From contig NZ_BSUL01000001.1 in the NCBI RefSeq assembly GCF_030161575.1, positions 372,001 through 436,000 of the forward strand: a stretch of DNA of 64,000 nucleotides, read 5' to 3'. Below are positions 24,997-32,566 of the stretch, piece after piece. Each line of letters begins with the position of its first letter. The stretch's first letter is position 1. The DNA comes from Arenivirga flava. Its GTDB lineage: Bacteria > Actinomycetota > Actinomycetes > Actinomycetales > Microbacteriaceae. Under the pieces are notes generated by a model that did no database searches, was not told the origin of the DNA, and was given only the letters and a program-made list of their open reading frames with translations. A program made the position numbers and the translations under genes.

Positions 24997-25740
24997 CTAC
25001 TCGACCGGCGCGGCCAGGCCCGCGGTCTCGCCGCCGTCGGCGACGAACTCGGCACCGGTGGAGAAGGAGGACTCGTCGCTGGCGAGGAAGAGGATGAGGT
25101 TGCTCAACTCGAGCGACTCGCCCATGCGCCCCAGCGCCACCCGCGACTGGTCGACGCCGAGCCCGTCGGTCATCGGCGTGCGGATGTTGCCCGGGTGCAC
25201 CGAGTTGACGCGGATGTTGTACCGCCCCAGGTCGAGGGCCGCCTCCTTCGAGAGCCCGCGCACGCCGAACTTGGCGGCGGTGTAGCCGGGCAGCGCCGGC
25301 ACGCCCTTGAGACCCGCCGTCGACGAGATGTTGATGACGGATGCGGCGCCGGACTCCTTCAGCGCCGGGATCGCGGCCTTCAAGCCATAGAAGACGCCGT
25401 TGAGGTTGATGTCGATGATCTGCCGCCACTGCTCGAGGGTGTAGTCCTCGATGAGCGCGAAGTTGGCGATGCCGGCGTTGTTGACGAGCACATCGAGGCG
25501 TCCGAAGGTGTCGACCGCGACCTGCACTGCGGTCTCCCACTGCCCGTAGTCGGTGACGTCGAGCCGCACGAAGGCCGCGTTCTCGGCGCCGAGCTCCTCG
25601 ACGAGCGCCGCGCCCTCCGCCTCGAGCAGGTCGCCGATCACGACCTTGGCGCCCTCCTGCACCAGCAGTCGCGCGTGCTCCGCGCCCATGCCTCGTGCTG
25701 CTCCGCTGATCAGTGCGACCTTGCCGCTGACTCGTCCCAT
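24997..25740 (-). CDS. short-chain dehydrogenase/reductase (classical SDR)
   Basis: The 247-residue protein has the cofactor motif SGAARGMGAEHARLL (TGxxxGxG type), the NNAG motif (DVLVNNAGIANFALIEDY), and the catalytic Ser (ISSTAGLKG) with Tyr-x-x-x-Lys (YTAAKFGVRGL). An Asp after the second beta strand (VVIGDLLEAEG) favours NAD(H). It resembles 3-alpha/20-beta-hydroxysteroid dehydrogenase-type SDRs, but the substrate is not known. The start is preceded by gaggaggt. It is divergent from the tRNA gene. Confidence 0.86.
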   Translation of the reverse strand: MGRVSGKVALISGAARGMGAEHARLLVQEGAKVVIGDLLEAEGAALVEELGAENAAFVRLDVTDYGQWETAVQVAVDTFGRLDVLVNNAGIANFALIEDYTLEQWRQIIDINLNGVFYGLKAAIPALKESGAASVINISSTAGLKGVPALPGYTAAKFGVRGLSKEAALDLGRYNIRVNSVHPGNIRTPMTDGLGVDQSRVALGRMGESLELSNLILFLASDESSFSTGAEFVADGGETAGLAAPVE

Positions 25741-25857
25741 GCCGGACCTCCTCGTTGTGTCGGCCTAAATCTACACCTGTAGCCATTCGTGGTCATCGGA
25801 GACCGCGGAAAGGCGCTAAGCTTTCGGAGGCCCAACGAGCGATCGCGGGGCAAGTCA

Positions 25858-25931
<74 letters not shown>

Positions 25932-25933
25932 CC

Positions 25934-25984
25934 GAGACAGCGAAGGCCGACCGTCACGAAGTGGCGGCCGGCCTTCGCTGTCTC
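25934..25984 (+). terminator. terminator after tRNA-Pro
   Basis: A perfect 15-bp inverted repeat, gagacagcgaaggcc / ggccttcgctgtctc, starts three bases after the tRNA and has a 21-base loop that itself contains a cgg/ccg pairing. The stem ends in tctctgtcgtt. It should terminate the tRNA transcript. Confidence 0.7.
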
Positions 25985-26032
25985 TGTCGTTCGGCACCGA
26001 GAACCCGAACCCGCGAGCCAGTGGAAAATGCT

Positions 26033-26047
26033 TGTCAGCCCGACCGA
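26033..26047 (+). other. duplicate of the tRNA-Pro 3' end (possible att remnant)
   Basis: tgtcagcccgaccga repeats exactly the last 11 bases of the tRNA plus four flanking bases (25921-25935), 112 bases further on. Integrative elements that use a tRNA 3' end leave such a direct repeat at their far end. The repeat is short, and no integrase gene lies between the copies, so this is a hint and not proof. Confidence 0.4.
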
Positions 26048-26163
26048 AACGCCGAACGCGGCAGCTTTGATGAAACAACCCTCGTCGTTTGCGAGCTGCA
26101 GGACCAGGTGCACGCTCAGCACACAAGCTGATTGGCTCCACGCAAGTGCTCTGGCGCTGCGAG

Positions 26164-27126
26164 CTAGCTGTAGTTCCCAGTGAGGTTGTGAACGCGGTCG
26201 GCGGGCGTGAGCCCGCCGATCCCGGTGTGGGGCCGGTGGTGGTTGTAGTGGTGGATCCAGTCGACGTAGGTCGCTGAGCGGGCTTCGTCGGTGGAGTAGA
26301 GCCGTTCGTAGGCCCACTCGGTCGCGAGGGTGCGGTTGAAGCGCTCGACCTTCCCGTTCGTCTGTGGCCGATAGGGGCGGGTGCGTCGATGCTTGACGTC
26401 GCCGAGCGCCGTCGCGAAGACGCGGGAGCGGTAGCAAGAGCCGTTATCGGTCATCACCGCGCTGACGGTGAAGCCCGCGGTCTCGAAGAACGCCCGCGCC
26501 CGCAACCAGAACCCGGCCGCGGTCTCCTTGCGCTCGTCCGTGTGCTGCTCGGAGTAGACCAACCTCGAGTAGCTGTCGATCGCGTGATGCAGGAACGCGT
26601 AACCCCGGCCCCGCTTCTTGTTGTGCCGGTTCCCGACCGTGCGGCCGAGCATCCGGTGCCCGCCGCCGTCAGGGATGCGCCCGAGCTTCTTGATATCGAT
26701 GTGGACCAGCTCGCCCGGCCGGGTCGCCTCCATCCGGACCGGGGCAGCCTTGCGAACGGGGAGCCCGGTGGCCTGATCGAGATGCACCAGGCGTGGCATC
26801 CGGTAGCGGGCCAGGACCCGCTCGACCGTGGAGCGCGGGATGCGCAAGTGGTAGCCGATGCGGTGCGGACCCCAACGGCGGGTGAACCTCAGCGCGACGA
26901 TCCGCCGCTCCCGCCGCCGCGTCGTCCGCGATGGCGAACGATGCGGCGTTGAGGACCGGTCCGTCATCGCCTGCCCGGCCCGGAACCGGGCAGCCCAACG
27001 CGACGCGGTCGCGGGCGAGCACTGAAACCGCTCCGCAGCACGGCGCACCGACCAGCCCTCCTCGACGATCAACCGGGCAAGACGAGTCCTGCCCTCCGGG
27101 GTGAATGGCGCGTTAGCGTGGGTCAC
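26164..27126 (-). CDS. IS481-family transposase
   Basis: The 320-residue DDE transposase begins with a helix-turn-helix (EEGWSVRRAAERFQCSPATA). The rve-type catalytic core has HIDIKKLGRIPDGGG, the second Asp in VMTDNGSCYRS and the Glu in TNGKVERFNRTLATEWAY. This is the IS481 layout and the gene is intact. The reading frame runs through the terminal repeat and ends NYS-TAG, where the TAG is supplied by the flanking CTAG target and not by the element. Its start lies 71 bases inside the right inverted repeat. Confidence 0.93.
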   Translation of the reverse strand: MTHANAPFTPEGRTRLARLIVEEGWSVRRAAERFQCSPATASRWAARFRAGQAMTDRSSTPHRSPSRTTRRRERRIVALRFTRRWGPHRIGYHLRIPRSTVERVLARYRMPRLVHLDQATGLPVRKAAPVRMEATRPGELVHIDIKKLGRIPDGGGHRMLGRTVGNRHNKKRGRGYAFLHHAIDSYSRLVYSEQHTDERKETAAGFWLRARAFFETAGFTVSAVMTDNGSCYRSRVFATALGDVKHRRTRPYRPQTNGKVERFNRTLATEWAYERLYSTDEARSATYVDWIHHYNHHRPHTGIGGLTPADRVHNLTGNYS

Positions 27127-27222
27127 GAAGGCCTCCGTGGATGGTGATGTGTGTCGTAACTCACATCGTCCCGGAGGCCTTCGCTAACGCCCCCAACGTT
27201 CACAACCTCCCAAGGAAGTACA
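26169..27222 (-). mobile_element. IS481-family insertion sequence, complete (1054 bp)
   Basis: The element has 26-bp imperfect terminal inverted repeats: tgtagttcccagtgaggttg... at 26169-26194 and, on the other strand, tgtacttccttgggaggttg... at 27222-27197, matching at 22 of 26 positions. It carries one transposase gene. The flanks are gctagc (26163-26168) and actagc (27223-27228). IS481 is known to insert at NCTAGN and duplicate six bases, and both flanks hold that CTAG core. Confidence 0.9.
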
Positions 27223-27250
27223 ACTAGCCGTAGGGAAAAAGGGGGACAAG

Positions 27251-27361
27251 ATGACGACACAGTTGACAGCTTCTGGCAGCCCGGCCAACATCCGACGGCT
27301 TGGAAGCGGCAGCGCTACTGCCGCGTGCGGTGGACGCGAAGCGAACCCGGCAACCCAGTAA
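27251..27361 (+). CDS. possible micro-ORF (36 aa) beside the IS element
   Basis: An ATG preceded by agggggacaag opens a 36-residue frame (MTTQLTASGSPANIRRLG ... NPATQ) that ends 43 bases before a good intrinsic terminator on the same strand. The combination of ribosome binding site, frame and terminator suggests a real short transcript. The peptide resembles nothing I know. It could also be the stub of a longer gene lost by rearrangement. Confidence 0.25.
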   Translation: MTTQLTASGSPANIRRLGSGSATAACGGREANPATQ

Positions 27362-27404
27362 GTCACGCAGCGCGGGTGCCCCTGAGGCCTGAACGCGTTT
27401 GACT

Positions 27405-27431
27405 CCGAAGTTCTACTTCGGCTTCTTTTTT
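27405..27431 (+). terminator. intrinsic terminator with T run
   Basis: ccgaag / cttcgg with a five-base loop, followed by cttctttttta, is a classic intrinsic terminator reading rightward. It overlaps the stop codon of the TIR-domain gene on the other strand. Only the plus strand has the T run, so it ends a rightward transcript. Confidence 0.65.
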
Positions 27432-28053
27432 ATCTTTCGTGAGATGCGAGTCCGTTTGCGCTCACTCCGGAGGTGCGCCTCGACATAGTCAGTTACGGCA
27501 GGTTCCACATGTAGCTTCCAGTGCTCAACTACCTCGCGGTCGAAATAGTCTTCTGTCGTCTCGCCCTTCCGGGCTTGAATGGACTTTGTAGGGATGTCGG
27601 CGTCCATGAACGGTGATAACAGTTCTTCTTCGTCGATTGAGCGAGCTCTGTTGATGTGCTCGAGCATGGGATTGAGTACCCGGCGGACGAGGTACAGATA
27701 CGTGCTGCCCGTCAGCTCAATCGTCCCAGATGTGGCGTTGAGAAGGGGGAGCTCTGCCCTGCCCTGTGTTATGAACTCGGGAACAGTTTCATGATCCACT
27801 GTCAGCTTCTTGAGATCACTAACGGCGCGGGTCGCCCAGCCGGCTCCCCCTCGAAGAGACAGTGCTGGCTAGTGAGGAAATTCCCACTCGTGACAAAAAA
27901 CATCAGAGTGTCGGCATTCACAATATTCTTCTTGATCATGTCTGGCGGTGCATGAGCTGCCCCAACCTGATCAGTGGAGTTATCTTTGGATGTGTAGAAA
28001 ACTTCGTTCGATCTGACGCCCCTTGAGATCAGAAGTTCGTACAGTTCACACAG
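27413..28053 (-). pseudogene. TIR-domain protein remnant, 5' truncated, one-base frame break
   Basis: On the minus strand, one frame reads LCELYELLISRG, SNEVFYTSKDNST and MFFVTSGNFLTSQHCLFEG, then stops. A second frame continues GAGWATRAVSDLKKLT to a basic end (KRTRISRKIKKKPK). Adding one G at the five-base run 27846-27850 joins them as SQHCLFEGGAGWATRAVSDL. The pattern EVFYTS, then FFVTSGNFLTSQHC-x-x-E-x-x-A is that of bacterial TIR domains, where this Glu is the NADase catalytic residue. About 210 residues remain. The N-terminal strand and start codon are missing: the frame opens after a TGA at 28054-28056, where base composition also changes. The downstream half could also be called alone from GTG 27799. 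A defence function is inferred from the family only. Confidence 0.55.
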
Positions 28054-28242
28054 TCAGACCGGTACTCCGAATACTTGTTCCAGGAGTGCAAAGCTCGCGC
28101 AGTAGATGCGAACGGCGCACGCGTCGCCGGGTCGAACGCTACGTTCGGTGGCGGCTTTCTGCTGCACTGGCCGGACGCCGAGCACGAACCCCTGTCCTGT
28201 ATATCGGCGCGGGTGTGGATGGATGGACGAGAGCGAGACTAA
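28027..28242 (+). pseudogene. possible 3' fragment of an unknown gene
   Basis: The frame from 28027 to the TAA at 28240-28242 has no usable ATG or GTG but reads like a protein C-terminus: SDRYSEYLFQECKARAVDAN, then GSNATFGGGFLLHWPDAE and RVWMDGRERD. It meets the truncated TIR gene tail to tail at about 28054, as if two broken genes had been joined. I do not recognise it. Opposite-strand frames here look less protein-like. Confidence 0.25.
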
Positions 28243-28717
28243 TGTGAGGCTCGATTCGGTGTGGCGCTGATCACGCCACTGTATGACCGCTGAGCAGCCT
28301 TTCGTCTGCAGCACTCCCCGCGGTGAACTCATTCAGCTCGCTGGCGTTCTCTCGAGGATCGCTAATCGCAGGAGGCGTGGCTTCAGCACGATCGTCGTCG
28401 TCGTCGTCGTCGCCGTGATCGGGGCGGTACGGGTGGTCGGCGTTGGCGCGATGATGACCGGTCCGCTGCACCTCGGCTAGCCTCGCGCTCCCGACTTGCC
28501 GCTGCGCCTCGAACATCATTACTGGTCGCGAAGAGGTCTCGTCTCGTGCTCACCGGCGACCGGCGTCGATGTCCCGTCGATGCGAGCCAACCAGGAGCTG
28601 GATGAGCTCATGGCGCAGTCGGTTGTCGAGCGTGAATCCTGCAGGCTCCATTGCGACGTCGCAACGGACGCGGCCAGCGCCGATGGGCCCGCCCCGAGGG
28701 CGGAACCGGGTCGCGAG
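28243..28717. other. region without a supportable gene, contains (TCG)7
   Basis: About 475 bases between the gene fragment and ridA. A pure (TCG)7 trinucleotide run lies at 28392-28412. It yields poly-Val in one frame and poly-Asp on the other strand, which makes the open frames here misleading. A minus-strand frame from MEPAGFTLDNRLRHELIQLL to DAGRR (stop about 28557) directly follows ridA and could be a short gene or remnant, but there is no ribosome binding site. I see nothing firm. Confidence 0.4.
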
Positions 28718-29124
28718 TCAGTCGAGGACCGCGGTCGCTTCGATCTCGACGAGGAGCGGCGGCGTCCACAGCGAGTGCACCCCGATGACGGTGAGCGGAG
28801 GGAGGGGCGTGCGGAAGCCGTGCGCTTCCTGCGCCCGGGAGAGGCCGTCGAACAGTGCGGACGCCATCTCCTGCTCCCAGCGCACGACGTAGACGGTCAG
28901 CCGGGCGACGTCGTCCGGGGTGCCGCCAGCCCCCGCACACCAGCGGCGATGTTCGCCATCGCCGCCTCGACCTGACCCGCCAGATCGTCGGAGGCGGGCG
29001 CGCCGGCGGGGGTGACGCCGGCCTGGCCGGCGAGGAGCATGAACCTGGAGCCGCTGGCCACCGCCACCGGCGCGTAGTCGTCTTGCTCGAGGAGGCCTTC
29101 GGGGTGGCTGAGTCGTATGGTCAT
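28718..29124 (-). pseudogene. RidA-family protein, frame broken by a single-base loss
   Basis: The N-terminal part (MTIRLSHPEGLLEQDDYAPV to MANIAAGVRG) and the C-terminal part (AGGTPDDVARLTVYVVRWEQ to LLVEIEATAVLD) lie in different frames. One extra G in the run at 28930-28934 joins them into 135 residues, the normal RidA/YjgF length. RidA proteins hydrolyse reactive enamine/imine intermediates. The family Arg that binds the substrate carboxylate is not obvious, so a non-deaminase member is possible. The start has agaggaag upstream. It is divergent from the phosphotransferase gene at 29154. Confidence 0.75.
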
Positions 29125-29153
29125 CTGCGCTTCCTCTCACCGGGGATCGGCAC

Positions 29154-29875
29154 GTGCCTCCGCTCAGACAAGCCCATGTGCCTGGCATCGGGTCGAGATT
29201 CCCCGGAAACTCCGCGAGGACGGGGACCTTCGTCGCGTGGTCGACCATCGCGAGATCCTCATCGACGGAGACCTGGTGTGCAGGCCGCGAGCGGCGTGGA
29301 CGGAGACCATCCATGCGCTGCTGCATCATCTCCGGGCTTCGGACCTGCCCGTGCCCGAGCCGGTGCGCGTGGACGAGGTCTACGAGTACGTGCGCCTCGT
29401 ACCAGGGGACGCGGGCGCGGATGCCTGGAACCACCAGGTCACGACGGATGCGGTCGCCTCTGCAGGCGCCCTCCTCCGGCGCGTCCACGACGCCACGGCG
29501 ACCTGGCGTCCGCCGCGCTGGGCGCTCTGGGCCGTACCCGCGGAGGGTGGCTCGATCATCTGTCACGGGGATCCGCAGCCGGCCAACTTCGCGTGGCGGG
29601 ATGCGGCAGCGGTCGGGCTGTTCGACTGGGACGTCGCCCGCCCGGCGGAGCGCCTGAGCGATGTGGCCTACGCGCTCGAACGGCTCGCGCCGTTCGAGAC
29701 CGACAGCGCCGAACTGCGACGCCGGGGCTTCGGCGACGACCTGGACCGTCGAGCGCGGATCGATGCCTTCCTCGACGGGTACGGATGGCAGGAGCCGATC
29801 GATGTGGTCGACGTGGTGATCGGTCGGCAGGAACGCGCTATCGACGAGGTGCGCTGGCTCGGCGAGCGAGGGTAA
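29154..29875 (+). pseudogene. small APH-type phosphotransferase, frame probably broken once
   Basis: Residues after the break show a kinase of the APH/choline-kinase fold: ILIDGDLVCRPRAAWTETIH, the catalytic loop IICHGDPQPANFAW (Asp, Asn) and the metal-binding GLFDWDVARPAERLSDVAYA. The N-terminal part GIGSRFPGNSARTGTFVAW lies in another frame. Adding one G after 29240 joins them as FVAWVDHREILIDGDL, giving 240 residues with the PGN...GTFV start usual for this actinobacterial family. GTG 29154 has gggga eight bases upstream. If no base is missing, the gene would start at GTG 29237 and lack its first 28 residues. The substrate is unknown. Confidence 0.7.
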
Positions 29876-30049
29876 GAACCTCAGGCGACGTGGTTGCGGG
29901 CCGGCTGGCCCGATCGTTGGCGGTCGAAACTCGACGTCACCGACAGTCTGCGGGAGCAGCTGGATCCATCCTGATCGGTGCCGCACCAGTCGTGTTCCGT
30001 CGAACGGCGTCCGGGCGCGTCATCGGCCCGATCCGCGTCGCTGCTCGCT

Positions 30050-30055
30050 ACGGTT
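30050..30055 (+). promoter_or_regulatory. -10 box (TACGGT) for a leaderless gene
   Basis: TACGGT fits TANNNT and ends six bases before the ATG at 30062. There is no ribosome binding site. Confidence 0.45.
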
Positions 30056-30061
30056 CGAGCC

Positions 30062-30325
30062 ATGGGGGAGCTGCGTCGACCGAAGGTGTGGGGTATGTCC
30101 CCGGAGCTCGCTGTCGGCGTCGGCCTGCTCCTGACCACCGTCAGCGTCGGGATCATCGCGTTCGCCGCCTTCGTCGCGCCGGCTCTCGGCACCGGCCGCT
30201 TCGGCTTCCTGCTCTTCATCGGCGCCGTCACCGGACTCGGCATCCTCATCGCCGGCATCGTGCAGTGGGTGCGGGAGACCCTGCTGAACCGGCGGCGTAA
30301 CGATGACGCCTCCGCTGATCAGTAG
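30062..30325 (+). CDS. small membrane protein (87 aa), unknown
   Basis: The 87-residue protein has a short charged N-terminus (MGELRRPKVWGMSPEL), two hydrophobic segments (VGVGLLLTTVSVGIIAFAAF and FLLFIGAVTGLGILIAGIVQ) and a polar, Arg-rich C-terminus, so it is predicted to span the membrane twice. It begins with ATG right behind a leaderless-type -10 box. Its end overlaps the convergent esterase gene by seven bases. No family is recognised. Confidence 0.65.
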   Translation: MGELRRPKVWGMSPELAVGVGLLLTTVSVGIIAFAAFVAPALGTGRFGFLLFIGAVTGLGILIAGIVQWVRETLLNRRRNDDASADQ

Positions 30326-31635
30326 AGCCTGAGCACCTCGCGCGCCACGGGCGTCGCGCGCGGCCCGTCGCCGCGGGCGAAGTCGGCCCAGACCGTGCGG
30401 ATGGCGGTGCCGACGCGGCGGAGCTCGGCGAGGTCGGCGCCGCGGTAGGGGAGCAGGGTGATGGCGAGCTGCTCGGTGCCGAGGACGAAGGGCACCTCGA
30501 TCGCGTGCGAGGAGCGGTAGCGGTTGCGGCGGGCCGACCAGGTGAAGCGGTAGCGCAGGGCGCGGCCGCCGGCGGCGCGGTAGGCGCGCACGAAGCGGCG
30601 GGCGGGGGCCTCGTAGACGAGCTGCGTCATGAGCGCGCTGAGCGCGGCGGCGAGCGGGCGTCCGATGAGGGGCAGGGCCGCGAGGCGTTCGAGCGCGGGC
30701 ACCGCGGTGAGGAAGAGGTTGGTCTCCTGCGCCGTCGTGCCGATGAGCAGGGGGATGTCCGGCGCGACCGAAGCCCACCGGCGGCGTACCTCGCGCTCGG
30801 CGGGCAGGGGAGCGTGCCCGTACTGGATGCCGAACGGCATGAGCGAGGGCATGCCGAAGGTCGAGCCCGCGGTGAGCACGGCGGCCTGCGCCGCCACGAC
30901 GTCGGCGATCGGGGTGTCGGCGGTGAGATCGCGGCTCGCGGCGAGCATGGCGGCGCTCATGCGGGCGCGGCCGCGGGTGACGCCGAGCGGGGCGCTCTGC
31001 ACGATGGTGCGGGAGAAGAGCTGCCGGGCGCCCTCCGTCGCCATGAGATGGAGCACGGCGTCGCCGCCGGCGGACTGCCCGAACGCGGTGACCCGGCGCG
31101 GGTCGCCGCCGAAGGCCGCGATGTTGCGCTGCACCCACCGGAACGCCTCGAGCTGGTCGAGCAGACCGAGGTTGGCCATCCGCTCTCCGCCGCCGCCGAG
31201 GTAGCCGAGCAGGCCCAGCCGGTACGTGACGGTGACGACGACGACGCGCTGCTCCGCAGCGAGGACGGACGGATCGTAGACGGGCGCGTCACCGGCGCCG
31301 CTCACGTAGGAGCCGCCGTGGACCCAGACCATCACCGGCAGCAGCTCGCCGTCGGTTCGGTCGGCGGGTGCGGTGACGGAGAGGTGCTGGCAGTGCTCGC
31401 GCTGCGGCAGTCCGCCCGACTGCTCGCCGATGACCTCCTCGAGCACGGCCGGCGGCTGCGGGCTGGCGGGGGACGGATGGCGTGCGTCGAACGGTTCCGT
31501 CCACTCGGGCTCGGGCGTCGGCGCGGCGAAACGCTGCGCGCGGGCGTACGGGATGCCGGTGGCCCGGACGACCTCGCCGTGGCGGCGTCCGCGGACCGGG
31601 CCGACCGGGGGATGGAACAGGGTGGCGGCGTCCAC
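30319..31635 (-). CDS. type B carboxylesterase/lipase
   Basis: The 438-residue protein is an alpha/beta hydrolase of the carboxylesterase/cholinesterase family. It has the oxyanion-hole HGGSYVSGAG, the nucleophile elbow FGQSAGGDAVLHLM (Ser), the family segments NLGLLDQLEAFRWVQRNIAA and AFGGDPRRVTAF, an acidic residue in QETNLFL, and the terminal His in SHAIEVPFVLG. There is no signal peptide, so it is cytoplasmic. It is shorter than eukaryotic members but normal for actinobacteria. The gene is divergent from the small-protein gene at 31848, with a palindrome in the gap. The substrate is unknown. Confidence 0.87.
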   Translation of the reverse strand: MDAATLFHPPVGPVRGRRHGEVVRATGIPYARAQRFAAPTPEPEWTEPFDARHPSPASPQPPAVLEEVIGEQSGGLPQREHCQHLSVTAPADRTDGELLPVMVWVHGGSYVSGAGDAPVYDPSVLAAEQRVVVVTVTYRLGLLGYLGGGGERMANLGLLDQLEAFRWVQRNIAAFGGDPRRVTAFGQSAGGDAVLHLMATEGARQLFSRTIVQSAPLGVTRGRARMSAAMLAASRDLTADTPIADVVAAQAAVLTAGSTFGMPSLMPFGIQYGHAPLPAEREVRRRWASVAPDIPLLIGTTAQETNLFLTAVPALERLAALPLIGRPLAAALSALMTQLVYEAPARRFVRAYRAAGGRALRYRFTWSARRNRYRSSHAIEVPFVLGTEQLAITLLPYRGADLAELRRVGTAIRTVWADFARGDGPRATPVAREVLRLY

Positions 31636-31729
31636 GGGCTCTCCTCGCGCATCGATCGACGGGCCCAGGCTACGAGGGCCGCGCCGGACGCCGGCTATCC
31701 GCCCCGCGCGATCGGTCGATCGCTGACTT

Positions 31730-31744
31730 GTTAGAAGGTCTAAC
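31730..31744. promoter_or_regulatory. palindromic operator candidate GTTAGA-AGG-TCTAAC
   Basis: A perfect 6-bp inverted repeat with a 3-base centre (15 bp in total) lies in the gap between the divergent esterase (start 31635) and the genes from 31848. Size and symmetry suit a TetR- or MarR-type regulator. Confidence 0.45.
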
Positions 31745-31803
31745 GAAGTGGGACGCTCCCCCCAATGGGTGACCTGCAGACCGACCGAGGGAGTATCCGC
31801 ATC

Positions 31804-31851
31804 ATGATCGCTCCGACCTTCTCCACCGTCCCTGCCGCGGTGACCCGATGA
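31804..31851 (+). CDS. possible 15-residue leader peptide
   Basis: ATG 31804 is preceded by gagggag at ten bases and opens a 15-codon frame (MIAPTFSTVPAAVTR) whose TGA overlaps the ATG of the next gene (ATGA at 31848-31851). It could couple translation to the gene at 31848, which has no ribosome binding site of its own. Confidence 0.3.
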   Translation: MIAPTFSTVPAAVTR

Positions 31852-32228
31852 CCCGGCGCAGCGAGCTGGGCTCCTCCGCCAGCGTGCCGACCTTCCTCAC
31901 GCTCGGTGGCGAGGCGCTCGGACTCGCCGAGCAGGTGGTCGCCTTCGAGCAGCCCGCCGGGCAGGGTGAGCCCCGCGCGGTGGTCGAGTTGCGCGACGTG
32001 CACGGCAATCTGCTCGCTCGCAGCGTGTTGCCTATGCGCGGGGACGCGGAGGCCGCCGCCGACGAGCTGCTCCGGTCCGTGCAGCTCGAGCGCTGCTCGG
32101 AGTTCATCTTCGACCCGCTGAGCCGCGTGAAGATCCGGCGTTCCGTCGCCGCGGTCAGCCCGACCGTCGGCGGTCGGTCGTCGCGGTACGAGCAGGTGCG
32201 CGCCAGCGCGCCGGGCATGGCGGTGTGA
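31848..32228 (+). CDS. hypothetical protein, member A of a duplicated small-protein family
   Basis: The 126-residue protein is not a family I recognise. Residues 40-100 (AVVELRDVHGNLLARSVLPM, then AADELLRSVQLERC and DPLSRVKIRRSVA) align with the protein at 33033 (IIVEVTDRRGNLLAREIVDS, AADRMLSGSRIERC, DPVHKNRRLVAEV). So the window holds two paralogues with the core VExxDxxGNLLARxV...AAD-x-(L/M)-L...(L/I)ERC...DP. It has no signal peptide or membrane segment. It is followed by an overlapping membrane-protein gene. Confidence 0.7.
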   Translation: MTRRSELGSSASVPTFLTLGGEALGLAEQVVAFEQPAGQGEPRAVVELRDVHGNLLARSVLPMRGDAEAAADELLRSVQLERCSEFIFDPLSRVKIRRSVAAVSPTVGGRSSRYEQVRASAPGMAV

Positions 32229-32566
32229 GCGCTCCGCGCGAGCGGCGGATGAGCGACGGGCGCAGCGCGCGGGAGCGCGCGACGCTCGTGACGATGACCG
32301 TCGCCATGCTGGTCCTGGCCGCGCCCATCCTCATCGCCGGGGTCGGTGCCATCGTGGTGGGCGCCCTCGAGCACGAGGCTGGGGATTCGGCGATCCTCGA
32401 GCCCGTCGCCCTCGCGATCCGCCTGCTCGTGCCGGCGGGAATCGCCGCCCTGGTGCTCGGCGTCGCCGGGTATGCGCTCGGGGCCCGCATCACCGCCGTC
32501 GTGGCCGCGGTGACGGGCGCGGCCTACGTGGTCGGCGGCGGGATCCTGCTGCTCGGCGGGCTCTGA
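32225..32566 (+). CDS. small membrane protein (113 aa), unknown
   Basis: The GTG at 32225 overlaps the stop of the preceding gene. After a basic N-terminus (MSAPRERRMSDGRSARERAT) there are three hydrophobic segments: LVTMTVAMLVLAAPILIAGV with its extension, LLVPAGIAALVLGVAGYALG, and AVVAAVTGAAYVVGGGILLL. It is likely an integral membrane partner of the protein encoded just before it. No family is recognised. Confidence 0.65.
   Translation: MSAPRERRMSDGRSARERATLVTMTVAMLVLAAPILIAGVGAIVVGALEHEAGDSAILEPVALAIRLLVPAGIAALVLGVAGYALGARITAVVAAVTGAAYVVGGGILLLGGL

Noticed and set aside
27823..28242. A plus-strand reading with an in-frame TGA at 28024 (possible readthrough or selenocysteine)
   Set aside because: The first part is antisense to the TIR-domain reading, which fits a known fold far better. 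No SECIS-like element or selenium genes are seen.
28283..28480. A 65-residue membrane-like ORF with poly-Val
   Set aside because: The hydrophobic stretch comes from the (TCG)7 repeat. There is no ribosome binding site or homologous look.
32152..32166. A third near-copy of the tRNA-Pro 3' end (gtcagcccgaccg)
   Set aside because: It is only 13 bases, lies inside a coding sequence, and can arise by chance in GC-rich DNA.
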